Below are positions 22,563-33,297 of a DNA stretch of 64,000 nucleotides, one piece after another. The stretch lies in NCBI GenBank assembly GCA_030533445.1, contig CM060069.1:3067256-3131255 (forward strand), read 5' to 3'. A program made the translations under genes and the position numbers. The first letter of the stretch is position 1, and each line of letters begins with the position of its first letter. The stretch is from Cyprinodon diabolis. Taxonomy: Eukaryota; Chordata; Actinopteri; Cyprinodontiformes; Cyprinodontidae. Below the pieces are notes generated by a model. That model was given only the letters and a program-made list of their open reading frames with translations. It ran no database searches and was not told the origin of the DNA.

Positions 22563-23561
22563 CCATTGTTGACCGTTTTTCCAAGGCCTGTCATTTAATT
22601 CCTCTCAGGAAATTACCCACTGCGTTCCAAACTGCCCAAGTTCTCGTGAAGCATGTTTTCCGTCTCCATGGGATACCCCAAGAGATCCTCTCCGATCGTG
22701 GCCCACAGTTCATCTCACAGGTCTGGAAAGCCTTCTGTTCTGCTCTGAATTGCAAGTCCTCTCTCACCTCTGGTTATCACCCTCAGACTAATGGGCAGAC
22801 GGAGAGGATGAACCAGCAACTCGAGTCCACTCTCCGCTGCCTAACCTCTAACAATCCGACTGACTGGAGTCAGTTTCTGACATGGATTGAATACGCCCAC
22901 AATTCCCTGAGATCTGCTTCTACCGGTTTGTCCCCTTTCCAAGTCTCCATAGGTTATCAGCCACCACTTTTCCCTGCAGACGAGAGAGAGATCACGGTTA
23001 GATCAGTCCACCACCACATCCGCCGTTGTCAGCGTGTCTGGAGGGACACCATCGCCACCCTCAACCGCTCATCTGCCACCATCTGATTCCAAACGGCGCC
23101 CTGCACCTGACTATACCCTGGGCCAGGAGGTATGGCTTTCCACACGGGACATTCCTCTCAAAGCCATGTCTAGGAAGCTTTCACCTCGGTTCATTGGTCC
23201 ATATAAAATTGCTCAGATTATCAATCCCTCTGCTGTCCGCCTGCACCTGCCTCCGTCCCTTCGTATCCACCCCACGTTTCATGTTTCTCAGATAAAACCT
23301 GTCATCTCAAGCTCCTTGTGCCCGCCATCCGACTCCCCTCCACCCGCCCTGGACATCGACGGCCATCCGGCCTACACAGTTTGCCGGATCGTGGACTCCC
23401 GTCGGCGAGGTCGCGGATGGCAGTACCTCGTCGACTGGGAGGGCTACGGTCCGGAGGACCGCACCTGGGTTCCTGGCTCATACATCCTCCATCCGTCCCT
23501 GATCGAGGAGTATGAGAGTTCCCTCCCGTCCACTTCCTCGGGACCGCCAAGAGATCGTTGA
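22555..23561 (+). pseudogene. Gypsy integrase core and chromodomain remnant
   Basis: After the deletion junction the integrase resumes at [17 protein letters not shown], with LSDRGPQF and [10 protein letters not shown] carrying the second Asp and the Glu of the DD35E triad. The zinc-finger Cys pair and the first catalytic Asp lie in the deleted part. A frameshift near 23080 separates it from the GPY/F-type segment ([17 protein letters not shown]) and a C-terminal chromodomain ([20 protein letters not shown], then [10 protein letters not shown]). The chromodomain, thought to direct integration to modified histones, places the element among chromoviruses. It ends at TGA 23559-23561, 11 bp before the LTR. 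Confidence 0.85.
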
Positions 23562-23572
23562 GAGGGGGGTAC

Positions 23573-24076
23573 TGTTGGGATCTGGAGATGTACCACCTTT
23601 CTCCAGCAGAGTGCGTTGTGGGTCTCCTGGGCTGGAGCCCTCCAGCACACCTGACGTTCATCAACCGATCAGGAGACCTGCCTTCATAAGCAGCAACCAG
23701 ACCTTCCTTCGACGCCGCAGTGTTGACCTAGTTTGGTTAGCGAACCTGAGCCTCTGTTACCTGAAAGAATCTTTGTTATCTCATGAGAGAAACCTCATTC
23801 TAATCTGCCTCTGTCTTTGTCACAGGAAACCTGTCTCAAGTTTGAAGCTGTGGATAAGCTTATCCTGCCCGCCAGCCCTGGTGAGCCAAACCTGAAGATT
23901 CCAATCTGGATTCCTCCTGCTGCTCTCAGAGAAGAGCTGGAAACTCTGATCAAGGTCTGCCAATCATAGTCAGAAGCTAGACGCTGCTGCTGCTTTGTGC
24001 ACTCGGCTGAACCAACAGTCTCTGGACCCAACCGGTTCCCTCTCTCACAAGCAAAGCCTGGACTTCTTCAAGGTAG
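23573..24076 (+). repeat. 3' LTR of the chromovirus, first part
   Basis: Preceded by the polypurine tract gagaggggggtac. It begins TGTTGGGATCTGGAGATGTA and matches the 640-bp LTRs of the element at 12963-17392. It is interrupted after 24076, where provirus 1 begins; the last four bases, GTAG, are the provirus target duplication. Confidence 0.85.
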
Positions 24077-25075
24077 TGTCGGTGAAAAATCTCTTCAACG
24101 ACTTAAAATTGAAGCTAAGTTTTGTAAAAATTCAAAGTCCTCAAAAGGCAGAAAAGTCAGCAAACAATGATCCAAAAATCAGGCAGAAGCAGCTGAAGTC
24201 CAGGTCCAATGCAATTTATTGCAACATACAAAGAATCACACACGAGTTGACCGCCGGCGTGCAACTGAACAAATGATGAAAGATGGCCCTCTTTTATACA
24301 CTTCTCGTGGCCTGTTAGCTCCTCCTACAGGCCCCCACCTTTTTTCATTATTCTTGGTACTTTTTCTTCGGGTAAAACCAATTACTTTTATCTTACTGGT
24401 GGTAAATCCCTTTGAAAGCATATTTTTATATATTTAATCAACAGTCTTTGTTACAGGTTATAGTGACATTTTTTTGCAAATCATGATGACATATATTGTC
24501 ATTAAATCAAAAACACATTAGTTCTTTAACTGTTAATCTTTCAAACCATGCTTTTATCCAAGGTAACTTATGAGTATAAAAATTCTTTGAGAACAGCCTT
24601 ACAGGTCATGATGACATTTGGTGCACTTAAATCAGAAACATATAACAATTTCAATTAATAATATGTCAAAACCAAGCCTTTCTTCTAATGTGATCTATGA
24701 TTATAATATTACTTCAAACCAGGTCAGCATAACCCTGATGTTCCAAGTCCTAGTAAAACATCACTTTTTCTGTGACCATTACTACTCAGTGTGTTTTGAA
24801 GATGACAACTCAATTCATCACAGTTGGTTTAGCTGAGTTCAGCTGGGCTAAGCAACCTTGATATGTCAAATAATTCACTTTTATGAGTGTGCCTGTTTCA
24901 CTACAACGGCTTGGATCCCAACTTCAAAAGGCCAGGTGCAGACTCATACACACACTGCTTTTCCATTTCTCCCTTTGGCCTACATAAATGTATTCATAAA
25001 CACAACTCTTTTAATCATTTAAAAACATTTAATTCTAGTTTTATTCTAATCATTGATGACAAATAATACACTACA
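24077..25075 (-). repeat. 3' LTR of provirus 1
   Basis: 999 bp. On the minus strand it runs from TGTAGTGTATTATTTGTC (25075) to CACCGACA (24077). A TATA-like TATAAAAG lies on the minus strand at 24298-24291 and an AATAAA at 24220-24215, about 70 bp apart, giving a short predicted R region. It is paired with 37155-38154. Confidence 0.9.
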
Positions 25076-25104
25076 TTTCCCCCCTTTGATCCTAAAAAGG
25101 ATCA
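25076..25104 (-). promoter_or_regulatory. Polypurine tract and adjacent hairpin of provirus 1
   Basis: On the minus strand, AAAGGGGGGAAA directly precedes the 3' LTR; this is the primer for plus-strand synthesis. Just upstream, TTGATCCTTTTTAGGATCAA forms an 8-bp stem with a 4-base loop. Provirus 2 has the same arrangement with a compensating outer pair (see 56686-56716). Confidence 0.8.
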
Positions 25105-25763
25105 ACACAAAGTTACGATGCAGGTGATGATCCATAAAATAACATTATAGGGAAGTGTCAAAAAGTAACTGATGGATATATATATGTGGTGCACATCAAA
25201 TCTAAAGTGTGACTAAACACAAACCATATAGTTGTAGTGACTGTTATAAAAATTGTAAGTGTGAGTACAAGGTAAAATGACAAAATGCAAAAAGTAAATG
25301 TAAAAATCAAGAACATCTTAAACTAAGAGGGATCCCCCTCTTGGCTCACTTAAGAGGATCTGCTCCTCGTTGCTTACTTTTTTTGTAGAATGAGTTTCTA
25401 ATTCTGTTTTCTCAGCAGAGGAAAAATCCAATGCCCAAGCAGCATCTTGTGTTGCGAAGTCATCGCATCCCCCTCTGCATAGGTGTCAAGACACCCATAT
25501 GTCAAGACACCCATAAATAACCAAGAAAAGCCTCATCATGCCTGGACTAAGGCAGGGGCGCGCACGTCATCTAATGGTCAATGACCGTCATTACAACCAA
25601 CATAGGAGTGACCATGTGGCACTCTCCTGCACAGTACGTGTACTGTCACATGTATTATACACAATTGTTTTGTCAATTATTTTTAACACAGGTATTGATA
25701 ATCAGCAATTATTAGCATTGTCCTTTATACGCATTGTGGTGTCAGGGGTGAGATCAGTAACTT

Positions 25764-26516
25764 TTAGGGCTTCCATGTGGCCCCTCGCTCGGTCAGCTGC
25801 AGCAACTTTCCTTGCAGGGTGATTATGGTGGTTCGTGCCTCCCGAAGTTGACGTTTCAGGTCCTGATTTTCTTGGTTGACACGCTGCTTTTTCTTTGTCG
25901 CCCTGAATTTGTATGAGGCGCGGCGGAGTGCCTGTAGTGGAGCCTTAGATTGTGTTGTCACCATACCCCTCATCATTTGTGAATACGTCTCCGTTGTCAT
26001 AGAGGCGACTTCTGGTGCTAGGTCGTTGACTGAGCTATAGGTATCCATGGGATGAGCAAAGAAAGCTCTGAGGTGAATATATTCTGATGAGCTGATATCC
26101 ATGCCTGCGAAGATCTCACGTGGGTACGTGTAATTATGAGCCGGCAGGTTGCAGTAGGTAGAGGGCCCGCCTGATGTGGATGGTATCTCCAGAAGTTGCT
26201 TGGCGTGGTGGCGCCCATCCTCCGAGTTGGCTGGGATGTTGCTTGGTTCGGTCTGGATGTCGATCTGTAGTTCCTCAGGCGATTCTGGGTTGGATATTGG
26301 CCTCCCCGTAGGTGATGGTGGTCGCCAGCCCGAAGGTGCAGTGCCTGGCCCCCCTGCCGGATCTTCTGGCTGCCTAGGGGGAACATAGGAGCCTGCGGCT
26401 ATTTCTACGTGTGTGCCTACTGACGCCTGTGTGTAATATCTCTCTCTATTCTTCTCTTGCCATTCCTCGGGGTAATAGCTTTCCTCATAAGTTTTTTCCT
26501 CATGAGTTCTCTCCAT
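25764..26516 (-). CDS. 3' accessory protein with basic/leucine-zipper-like tail (250 aa)
   Basis: An intact ORF lies downstream of env in the position used by regulatory genes in complex retroviruses. The N-terminal ~45 residues are rich in Glu/Tyr/Arg, followed by a Pro/Ser-rich middle. Residues ~198-212 are basic (RRASYKFRATKKKQR) and run into a predicted coiled coil with hydrophobics at heptad positions 213, 220, 227, 234, 241 (V, L, A, L, L) and 217, 224, 231, 238 (N, L, I, L). Provirus 2 keeps the N-terminus and this tail but lacks ~110 middle residues. A DNA-binding transactivator is one possibility. The invariant Asn of true bZIP basic regions is not in register, so the fold is unproven, and no known retroviral accessory gene is recognised. 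Confidence 0.6.
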   Translation of the reverse strand: MERTHEEKTYEESYYPEEWQEKNRERYYTQASVGTHVEIAAGSYVPPRQPEDPAGGPGTAPSGWRPPSPTGRPISNPESPEELQIDIQTEPSNIPANSEDGRHHAKQLLEIPSTSGGPSTYCNLPAHNYTYPREIFAGMDISSSEYIHLRAFFAHPMDTYSSVNDLAPEVASMTTETYSQMMRGMVTTQSKAPLQALRRASYKFRATKKKQRVNQENQDLKRQLREARTTIITLQGKLLQLTERGATWKP

Positions 26517-26729
26517 TGTCAGTTAATCTTCATTCAGAGACATGATGGGGCACATTTAGATATACAAAATGAGGCAAAGTATCTCCTAAGTCTATGGATA
26601 AATCAGCATGCAAATTACTATATCTACGTAAATAAGTATGTGAGTCATTGTTATGCAATTTAGTATACATTTGGATTAGTAAAGAAAGGCACGTACCTGG
26701 TGGGGGTGGGAGGAGATCATGGCTATGTT

Positions 26730-28664
26730 CTACATTACTTGGTCCAATTGTATCTCTACTATTGGGAACTGTCCAGTTATGCTTACAACGAGCTTTGAGA
26801 CCAGTCCCCGAACAAGGGGTATGATGCAACAAATAACTACTAATATGATCAATATTACTGCTCCTAGAATCATCCCTGCTGCCTTAAGATATTTTCCCCA
26901 TCCAAGCTTATTAAACCAATCCCAGAATCCCTTCAACTGAGTGTTCCAATTGGACTGCAGCACATGTTCATCCCTCATTCATTTCATTTCCTGTAGGACT
27001 CCTGTGAGGCTACCGTTACCATCTGTGTGCATGGGAATTAAAGTACAACAATCTTCTCCTATATAATCACATATTCCTTGGTCCCCAGCCATGCGGGACT
27101 CTAACACGAACCTATGTTGTAGAACCATTAGTGAAGTTGCATGCAATTGATCCTTTACCAGATCCATACCTTTTATTGTAAAATTTATAAATCTTTGTTG
27201 ATTATACCATAAGAGATTTACCCATCTACTATTGCGAGCTATATACTGCGCATTAACAATTGTTCCATAGATTGCTACTGAACCAGCCCCTCTCCCGCTT
27301 TTTATCCAATCACTCCCTATGGCCGCCTGTTCTTCAGGTACCCCATATGGGACCTGATCCCAGGAGATATATACCTCATCTGAGGTCTTCCACTCGTGTT
27401 TAACGGGAGTACTTCTCTTAGTGCGGTTGGTTATTTCGTTGGATGTTACATTACTGTCTTTTGGGTTATTTACTATTAACTTTAGTTGTCCTGTCAGCAT
27501 TACTGGTGCACAGATGCCTTCCCACTGAGGGGGTAATGTGGCCAACATCTGTGTCTCATTGTGACACATCCAAAAAATGTCACCTAAAGGGACGGATCCC
27601 TTTGCCAGGCTCAGTATTCGGTACTGAGATACACTTGAAGGTTGGAACTCATAAATGACATGTCCCCCATCTGGTACTACCTGTTCACAGCGTATGGTAG
27701 CATTGGGACTTGTTTTACAAAACTTAATGTGGTAGGTGAGGTTCCCATCTTTTGTCGGTGGGTACCACGTTCTATTACTACATGTCACCAGTCTATCTGT
27801 TGTCCACATTTGTCTAGAGGTTCTATTGGTCACCGCTTCTAATTCTTTCCCTCGGGCTATACAAAATGGAAAGATCAGTTCAGCTGGTTTTCGTACTACG
27901 GGTGGAAGGGAGAACGTGCTCATCACATCATTAATTGAGGAGTTCAGTGCTCTGGGGCATATTGTGTGGTCTTCTGACAATGATGAAAGACCTCCGGCCA
28001 TCTGCATGGCACAGTGAGCAAAGCACTCCGTTACGTCTGGACAGTCACCTATTTTACTTCCTGGAATAATCTGAAGGGCTGGTAATTTTTTAACATTATA
28101 GCAGGCTATACAATCATCTTTAGGGCGCTTTTTGGCTTTGAACATTGTCTGGACAGAGTACTGAATCCATTGTTGGAACATGTTGGTCTCCCAGTGTGCA
28201 GTCTTTAATTTGTCTAGATCTCTTTTCTGTCTTCTGTTTATTAGTTGCACCACTCTATGCGCTCTTTTTACTGTCATTACTTGTCCTGTTAGTGTGTTTT
28301 GGCATATGTTTGTTCTGCATCTTACCTCAATGATCACCATCCCATCCCCACGGCAGTCCATGCTTCGTGGAATTCCAAGCCAATGTTTCCCCATTGACTT
28401 CCCTAAAATTTCTTCAGACATTACATAATCATATCCTTTGATTTGCACATGCATTAGTGATAAATCTTTTCCATCATTATTACTGATTACCCCTTGGTTA
28501 GTAGCTAGTGTTATCATTGCTAGTGCACATGTTTGTGTGTGACGCATTAAGTGTGTGTGTTCAGTGTGTACAGTGTTAGTAGTAACCTTAATCAGATCCC
28601 CCCTTGTTAACACACAAAGGGTTAACACTACAAGAAGATTAGTCAGAGTCGAGAGAAGGCGCAT
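26730..28664 (-). pseudogene. env: env of provirus 1, stop before the membrane anchor
   Basis: The likely start is the Met at 28664, beginning MRLLSTLTNLLVVLTL, a signal-peptide-like stretch, overlapping the end of pol by 26 bp. The open frame extends further upstream to 29075, but that part overlaps pol. The surface subunit has a CX2C motif (CIAC) and many Asn-glycosylation sites. An RTKR furin-type site near 27420 would separate it from the transmembrane subunit. That subunit has a CX6CC motif near 27050, the disulphide arrangement of gamma-type envelopes. A TGA at 26979-26981 ends the protein before the membrane anchor (GMILGAVILIILVVICC, 26978-26730 ORF), so the product would be unanchored. 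Provirus 2 has a sense codon at this site. Confidence 0.85.
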
Positions 28665-31600
28665 CCGAGAGATGCCCAGACGGCGATGGGGTGGGCGGGA
28701 CCGAGTCGAGCGACGGCCCACTTGACGCGGAGGAGGAAGGGGAAAGGGAGGGGAAGAAAGGGGAAGGTACAGGTGAGGGATGTGAAGGGGACAGGACGCC
28801 ACCAGCATCTGGTGGGTCAGAAGAAAGAAGTTCGTCCAGTGCCTGAACGAAGGATGGATCTGGGTCAGAACCAGAAGAAGTCTCAGTGGCAACAGGATCA
28901 TCATCATAATTGCCACCAGAATCAGAAGGCGGATGGGAAGCATAAGAATGAATACTGTCATCCTCAGAGTCCCCTGGCATTGGTGATTGGCGGGCTGCCA
29001 AGCGTGCCGAGCGTCGTTGGACGCCGGACGTTGAGGGGAGTGGGAACGCATCAGTGCCCGACACCGGTGCAACATCTAAAGTCTGTGAGCTAGTGGAGGG
29101 GTGCTGCGGAGGGAGACTTGTTGCTGCCCTGTCAGCATGCGCAGAGCCCGTCGGTCCTGGAGCAAGGCCAGGTGGGTCTGGAGGCCGATGCCTGGTGCAG
29201 TGGTTTTTATGAAACCAGAAGGGCTTACCTTCAACTTTCAGGGCAGTGGGAGTGGTAAGTACAACTTTAAAAGGGCCTTCCCTACGAGGCTCGTTCCACT
29301 GACGTCTAAAGACTCGTATGAACACACTGTCACCAACTTGAATGTCCCTGACGTCCACTGGAATGTGTGTCTCGTCTCGGCTGTGAGCTGCTTTCACCTG
29401 TTGAAATATAAGCCTGTGAATGCGGGTTAAGGACCTGAGATAGTCCCCCATTTCACGTTCAAGCTGTGCCAAGGAGACCTCCTGCAGCAGCGGTCCACGA
29501 ACCTGTGGGAGAGGCATTGGTCGACCTGTAAGCATTTCATGGGGGGTAAGATGGGTTATTCGGTTAGTTTGAGAGCGCATTGCCATCAATGCAACAGGCA
29601 AGGCATCAACCCAAGTCAAACGGTTGTTGCTGTCAGCTATTATTTTAGCAATCTTTGATTTCAGCACTCCGTTAGCACGTTCCACGGATCCCTGTGACTG
29701 GGGATGATACACACAACCAAACTTCTGTGTTATGCACAACAGTTTGAACATTTGCTGGATCACCTGTGAAACAAAATGAGGTCCATTGTCAGATGATATG
29801 GTATCAGGCATGCCAAATCTGGGAAAAACTTCTTTACACAAAAATCTTGCTGCTGCTTTGTGGTCATTCTTAGCAGTGGGGCATGCCTCCACCCATCTGC
29901 TAAACCTACAGACAACCACCAACATATACCTCTTTCCCTGAACCCGAGTTATCATGTCAACGTAATCCATCATCAAATGGCGGAACGGACCGTCTGGCAT
30001 GGGAATATGTGCTAAGGGCTGGGTAAACATTTTACGCACATTATATTTAGGACAATGCGGGCACAAGGCCAGTTCTCTGTCTACCATAGGTGTCATATAA
30101 GGTGACCACCAGACTGCCTGTAACTTTTGAACAACTTGGGCTCGTGAACAATGATCAGGTCCATGCATTATTTTAATCGCCGTTGGCAATAAGGACAATG
30201 GTAGTACAAAATGTCCTCGAGAACTACGCCACAACCCAGCGTGGGGGTGTGTTAACCGAGCCGCCCCCCTTTGTACCCACAGACGTTTTTCCGCTTCTGA
30301 GACGTTGTTTTGGGCTTCTATTAATGAGGCTAGATTAGTAATGGGTTCACACTCAGTTACATGAACCATTGGTCCCTGCACTGCTGATCCTGTGGCTTCT
30401 TTAGCTGCCTCATCTGCTAAGTTATTTCCTATGGCAATAGGTGTTTTTGCTGTTTGATGGGCTGCACATTTTACAATGGCTAACGCAGATGGAAGTTGCA
30501 TAGCTTTTATTAATTCTACTACAGCTTGCCCATGTGTCACTGGGGTGCCATCTGTTCTAACGAACCCTCGTTATTTCTAGATGCTAGCATTTATGTGGCA
30601 TACCCCATATCCATATGCACTGTCAGTATAGATTGTCACTCTTTTACCAGTAGCCAATTTACATGCTGCTGTTAATGCTTTTATCTCTGCCAATTGGGCA
30701 GAGCAAGGTTGATCTAAGCTCATTGATTGTACTTTGGTAAAGGTCCCATCGGGGTTAAGTTGGACTATTCCATATCCCGCTCTATTCCCTGTCTCACCTC
30801 TGACACATGATCCGTCTACGAACAGTGTCAAATGAGATGGGATTGGATGATTGTATAAGTCCTCCCTTACCTTCATGAAGGTGTCTGTCTCCTGGAGACA
30901 ATCATGGGGCTCACCTTCTGTGGGCAATACCATTCTTGTGGCTGGATTAATGGTGGTACAGCGTTGTATTGTTAAATCAGGTCGTGAAAGCAGAACTTCA
31001 TAACCTGTTCGACGAGCTTGAGTTATCACAAAGCGTGGGCTGGTGAGCAGTGCATGTAATTGATGTGATCTGTACAAAATAATAGGGTGGCCCATAGTAA
31101 TAACTGAGGCCTTTTTGTATGCGAAGGCTGCTGCTGCCAAGCCCTGGTAGCAGGGAGGCAGACCTTCTTCGACACCATCTAATTTTGTGCTGTAATAGGA
31201 AATTGGCTGTTTACCTGTTGGGGTGTCTTGCATCAATACTGCACATGCATACCCTTGTCGCTCAGCCACATATAGATGGAATGGTTTGCCATAATCTGGA
31301 TTGGCCAGAGCAGGAGCAGTTTGGAGATCTTGTTTCAGCAGCTGGAACGCACCCTCTGCCTCATCTGTCCATTGCAATTGAGTCGACTGGTGTCCTTGAC
31401 CTGCGGCTTTAACCAGTGCTCTCAGTGGAGCCGTTTTGATGGCATAATCACATACCCACGGTCTGCTGTAACCTGCCATGCCAAGGAAAGACAACATGTG
31501 ACCAACAGTCCGAGGTTTGGGCATTTGAGTTATGGCTTCCAGTTGGGACGGTGCAATACACCTCTTGTCCCCACTGAGTTGCCTGCCGAGATACTCCACT

Positions 31601-33294
31601 GTTTGCTGGCAGAATTGCAATTTTTGTTTACTTACTTTGTATCCTCCTTCTGCCAAAGCAGTCAACACTGTAATGGAGTCTCTTTCACACTGCTCTTTGG
31701 AAGCAGAACAAATCAAAATGTCATCAACATACATCAACATTGTAGATGGTATGTCTAGGTGATTTAAGTCATTTGCCAGTACTCGATTGAAAATTGATGG
31801 TGAGTGTACAAAACCCTGTGGTAATCGTGAATAGGTGTATTGTTGGCCTTTGTAGGTGAATGCAAACAAATACTGAGAATCTGGATGGACCGGTACACTG
31901 AAAAATGCTGAACACAGATCTATCACAGTAAACCATTTGGTGCCTGGGGGTATATTACTCAGTAATGTGTGTGGGTCTGGTACTACTTGTATCTCTTCTG
32001 CTACAATAGCATTAATTAATCTTAAATCATGGACTAATCTATAGTCATTACTGTTGGGTTTTCTGATGGGAAAAATTGGTGTGTTACAGGGACTTACTGT
32101 TGGTGTAAGAACTCCTGCTGTTTCTAATCCTGTAATAATAGGCTGTATTCCTTCTACTGCTTCTCTTTTAAGTGGGTATTGTCTTTGGAAGGGCAATTTA
32201 GCATTTGGTTTGATGGTGAATTTGATGGGGTCTGCTGATTTCACTAATCCTACATCTGTTTTACTTTTAGACCATACTTGCTCTGGGACCTGTTCTAATA
32301 GGGATTCATGTTCTGCTGCCACTGCCATTTGTCTTTTCCCAGGAACTTTAATGTGTTCTGCTATAACTTCATCAGCTTGTGAGAATGAGATCTTAAAGAA
32401 CAGTCCATCTTTGGATAATCTAATGCAGTCCCATGCTGTGTTGACCCATTCAGTGACTTGCTTGGCTTTTTGAACCATGGGTCCTAGGTCATGTGACTCA
32501 TACTCGTCTGCAATTAGTAACGTGACATGTGGCGTTGAGTTGGTAACCTGGAACCATTCTGCTACATCTTTATCAGGAAATGTGACAACAGCTGCAGCTC
32601 CTTGTGGTCCAACCACTATGTCAGCATATTGGATGACAGTTGTTTTGTTGTTAATTTCTTCATCCCAGCTTTTCTCGTAGTCTTCATGTGTTTTGCCTTT
32701 GTCATAAAACATGGTACAATGGAGAGGGAGAAAGGGTTCTTTGGAGCTTTCGTAGTGATTCATTATCAGGGGTCTCCATGTTTCCCACTCTAGTTGGAGG
32801 AAGGAAGTTGGTGATGTGAGTTTCAGCCAAAATACTTGGTCTTCTGGCTCATGACTTGTTGTCTGTGGGGTCTTTTGTAGGCCCAGTGGCATCATGTAGG
32901 CTTCATTGTCATCTATTGCTTCAAAAGAAATTCCATTAGGGGTACATTTGATTTTAGCATTGAGCTGGCACAGCACATCTCTACCCAGTAGATTTATGGG
33001 CGTATCCTCTGAGTAAAGCAGTGGTGCACACACAGTCTTTTCACCTATGATCATGGGAACTGGCTCAGTCATGGGTATTATTTGGGTCTTCCCAGAGAAA
33101 CCTACTGTACGAATCTTTGATGCTGAGAGAGGCAGGCAAATTCCACTTTTCCCTATACAGGAGTAGGCCGCTCCTGTATCAATCATGAAGCGATGATGGC
33201 TGTCATATATAGTGACATCAATGGTGGGTTCTGTTTGTGGACCTTGGGTTAATACAGGTAGAATGGCCTCTCCATCAGGTTTCTCTGGGCACCC
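28639..33294 (-). pseudogene. pol: pol of provirus 1 (PR, 2H-like insert, RT, RH, IN)
   Basis: It continues gag in the same frame after a UAG. Protease: IDTGAAYSC (33183 down) and LLGRD. An unusual insert of ~170 residues (32844-32332) has HCT and HVT motifs. RT: the LPQGFVHSP region and YVDDILIC (about 31730). RNase H: LFVDGSC and YTDSAYGYG. Integrase: an H-H-C-C zinc region (HGPDHC...CPHC), then Asp in YVDM, Asp in SSDNGPHF, Glu in SVERANG, and a GPF-type C-terminal segment. Two stops in RNase H, TAG then TAA near 30575-30585, sit where provirus 2 has Trp and Gln; pol therefore survives as two blocks, 33294-30577 and 30576-28639. The C-terminal tail beyond ~29200 is Ser/Pro-rich and overlaps the extended env frame. 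Confidence 0.9.
32332..32844 (-). other. Pol insert with two HxT motifs (2H phosphoesterase-like)
   Basis: Between protease and RT, residues ~115-285 counted from the Met before the protease DTG form a domain absent from ordinary gammaretroviral Pol. It contains LPLHCTMFY (His at 32719-32721) and TPHVTLLIA (His at 32527-32529), 64 residues apart. The hydrophobic-H-x-T-hydrophobic pair, especially PHVTLL, is the signature of 2H phosphoesterases (LigT, CNPase, AKAP7, coronavirus NS2), in which both His act in catalysis; spacing there is usually ~75-95. Provirus 2 keeps both motifs (50754-50756, 50946-50948). The 2H assignment is my inference. Confidence 0.45.
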
Positions 33295-33297
33295 CTA
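33295..33297 (-). promoter_or_regulatory. gag-pol readthrough stop (UAG GGG)
   Basis: gag ends in UAG and pol continues in the same frame, CTA TAG GGG TGC, with no frameshift. This matches the suppression strategy of gamma- and epsilonretroviruses, in which a few per cent of ribosomes read the stop as an amino acid. Provirus 2 has UAA at the same place (50178-50180). I did not establish a downstream pseudoknot. Confidence 0.75.

Noticed and set aside
25764..26516. Calling the accessory ORF a true bZIP transcription factor
   Set aside because: The basic stretch and heptads are present, but the conserved Asn and Arg of bZIP basic regions are not at the required distance from the zipper; described as zipper-like only.
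28665..29075. N-terminal extension of env by 137 codons
   Set aside because: It overlaps pol in another frame, is compositionally odd, and a signal-peptide-like Met at 28664 gives the expected env start and a short pol-env overlap.
31119..31758. Plus-strand ORFs opposite provirus 1 pol
   Set aside because: They mirror the RT/RNase H coding strand and lack domains; similar antisense ORFs appear opposite provirus 2.
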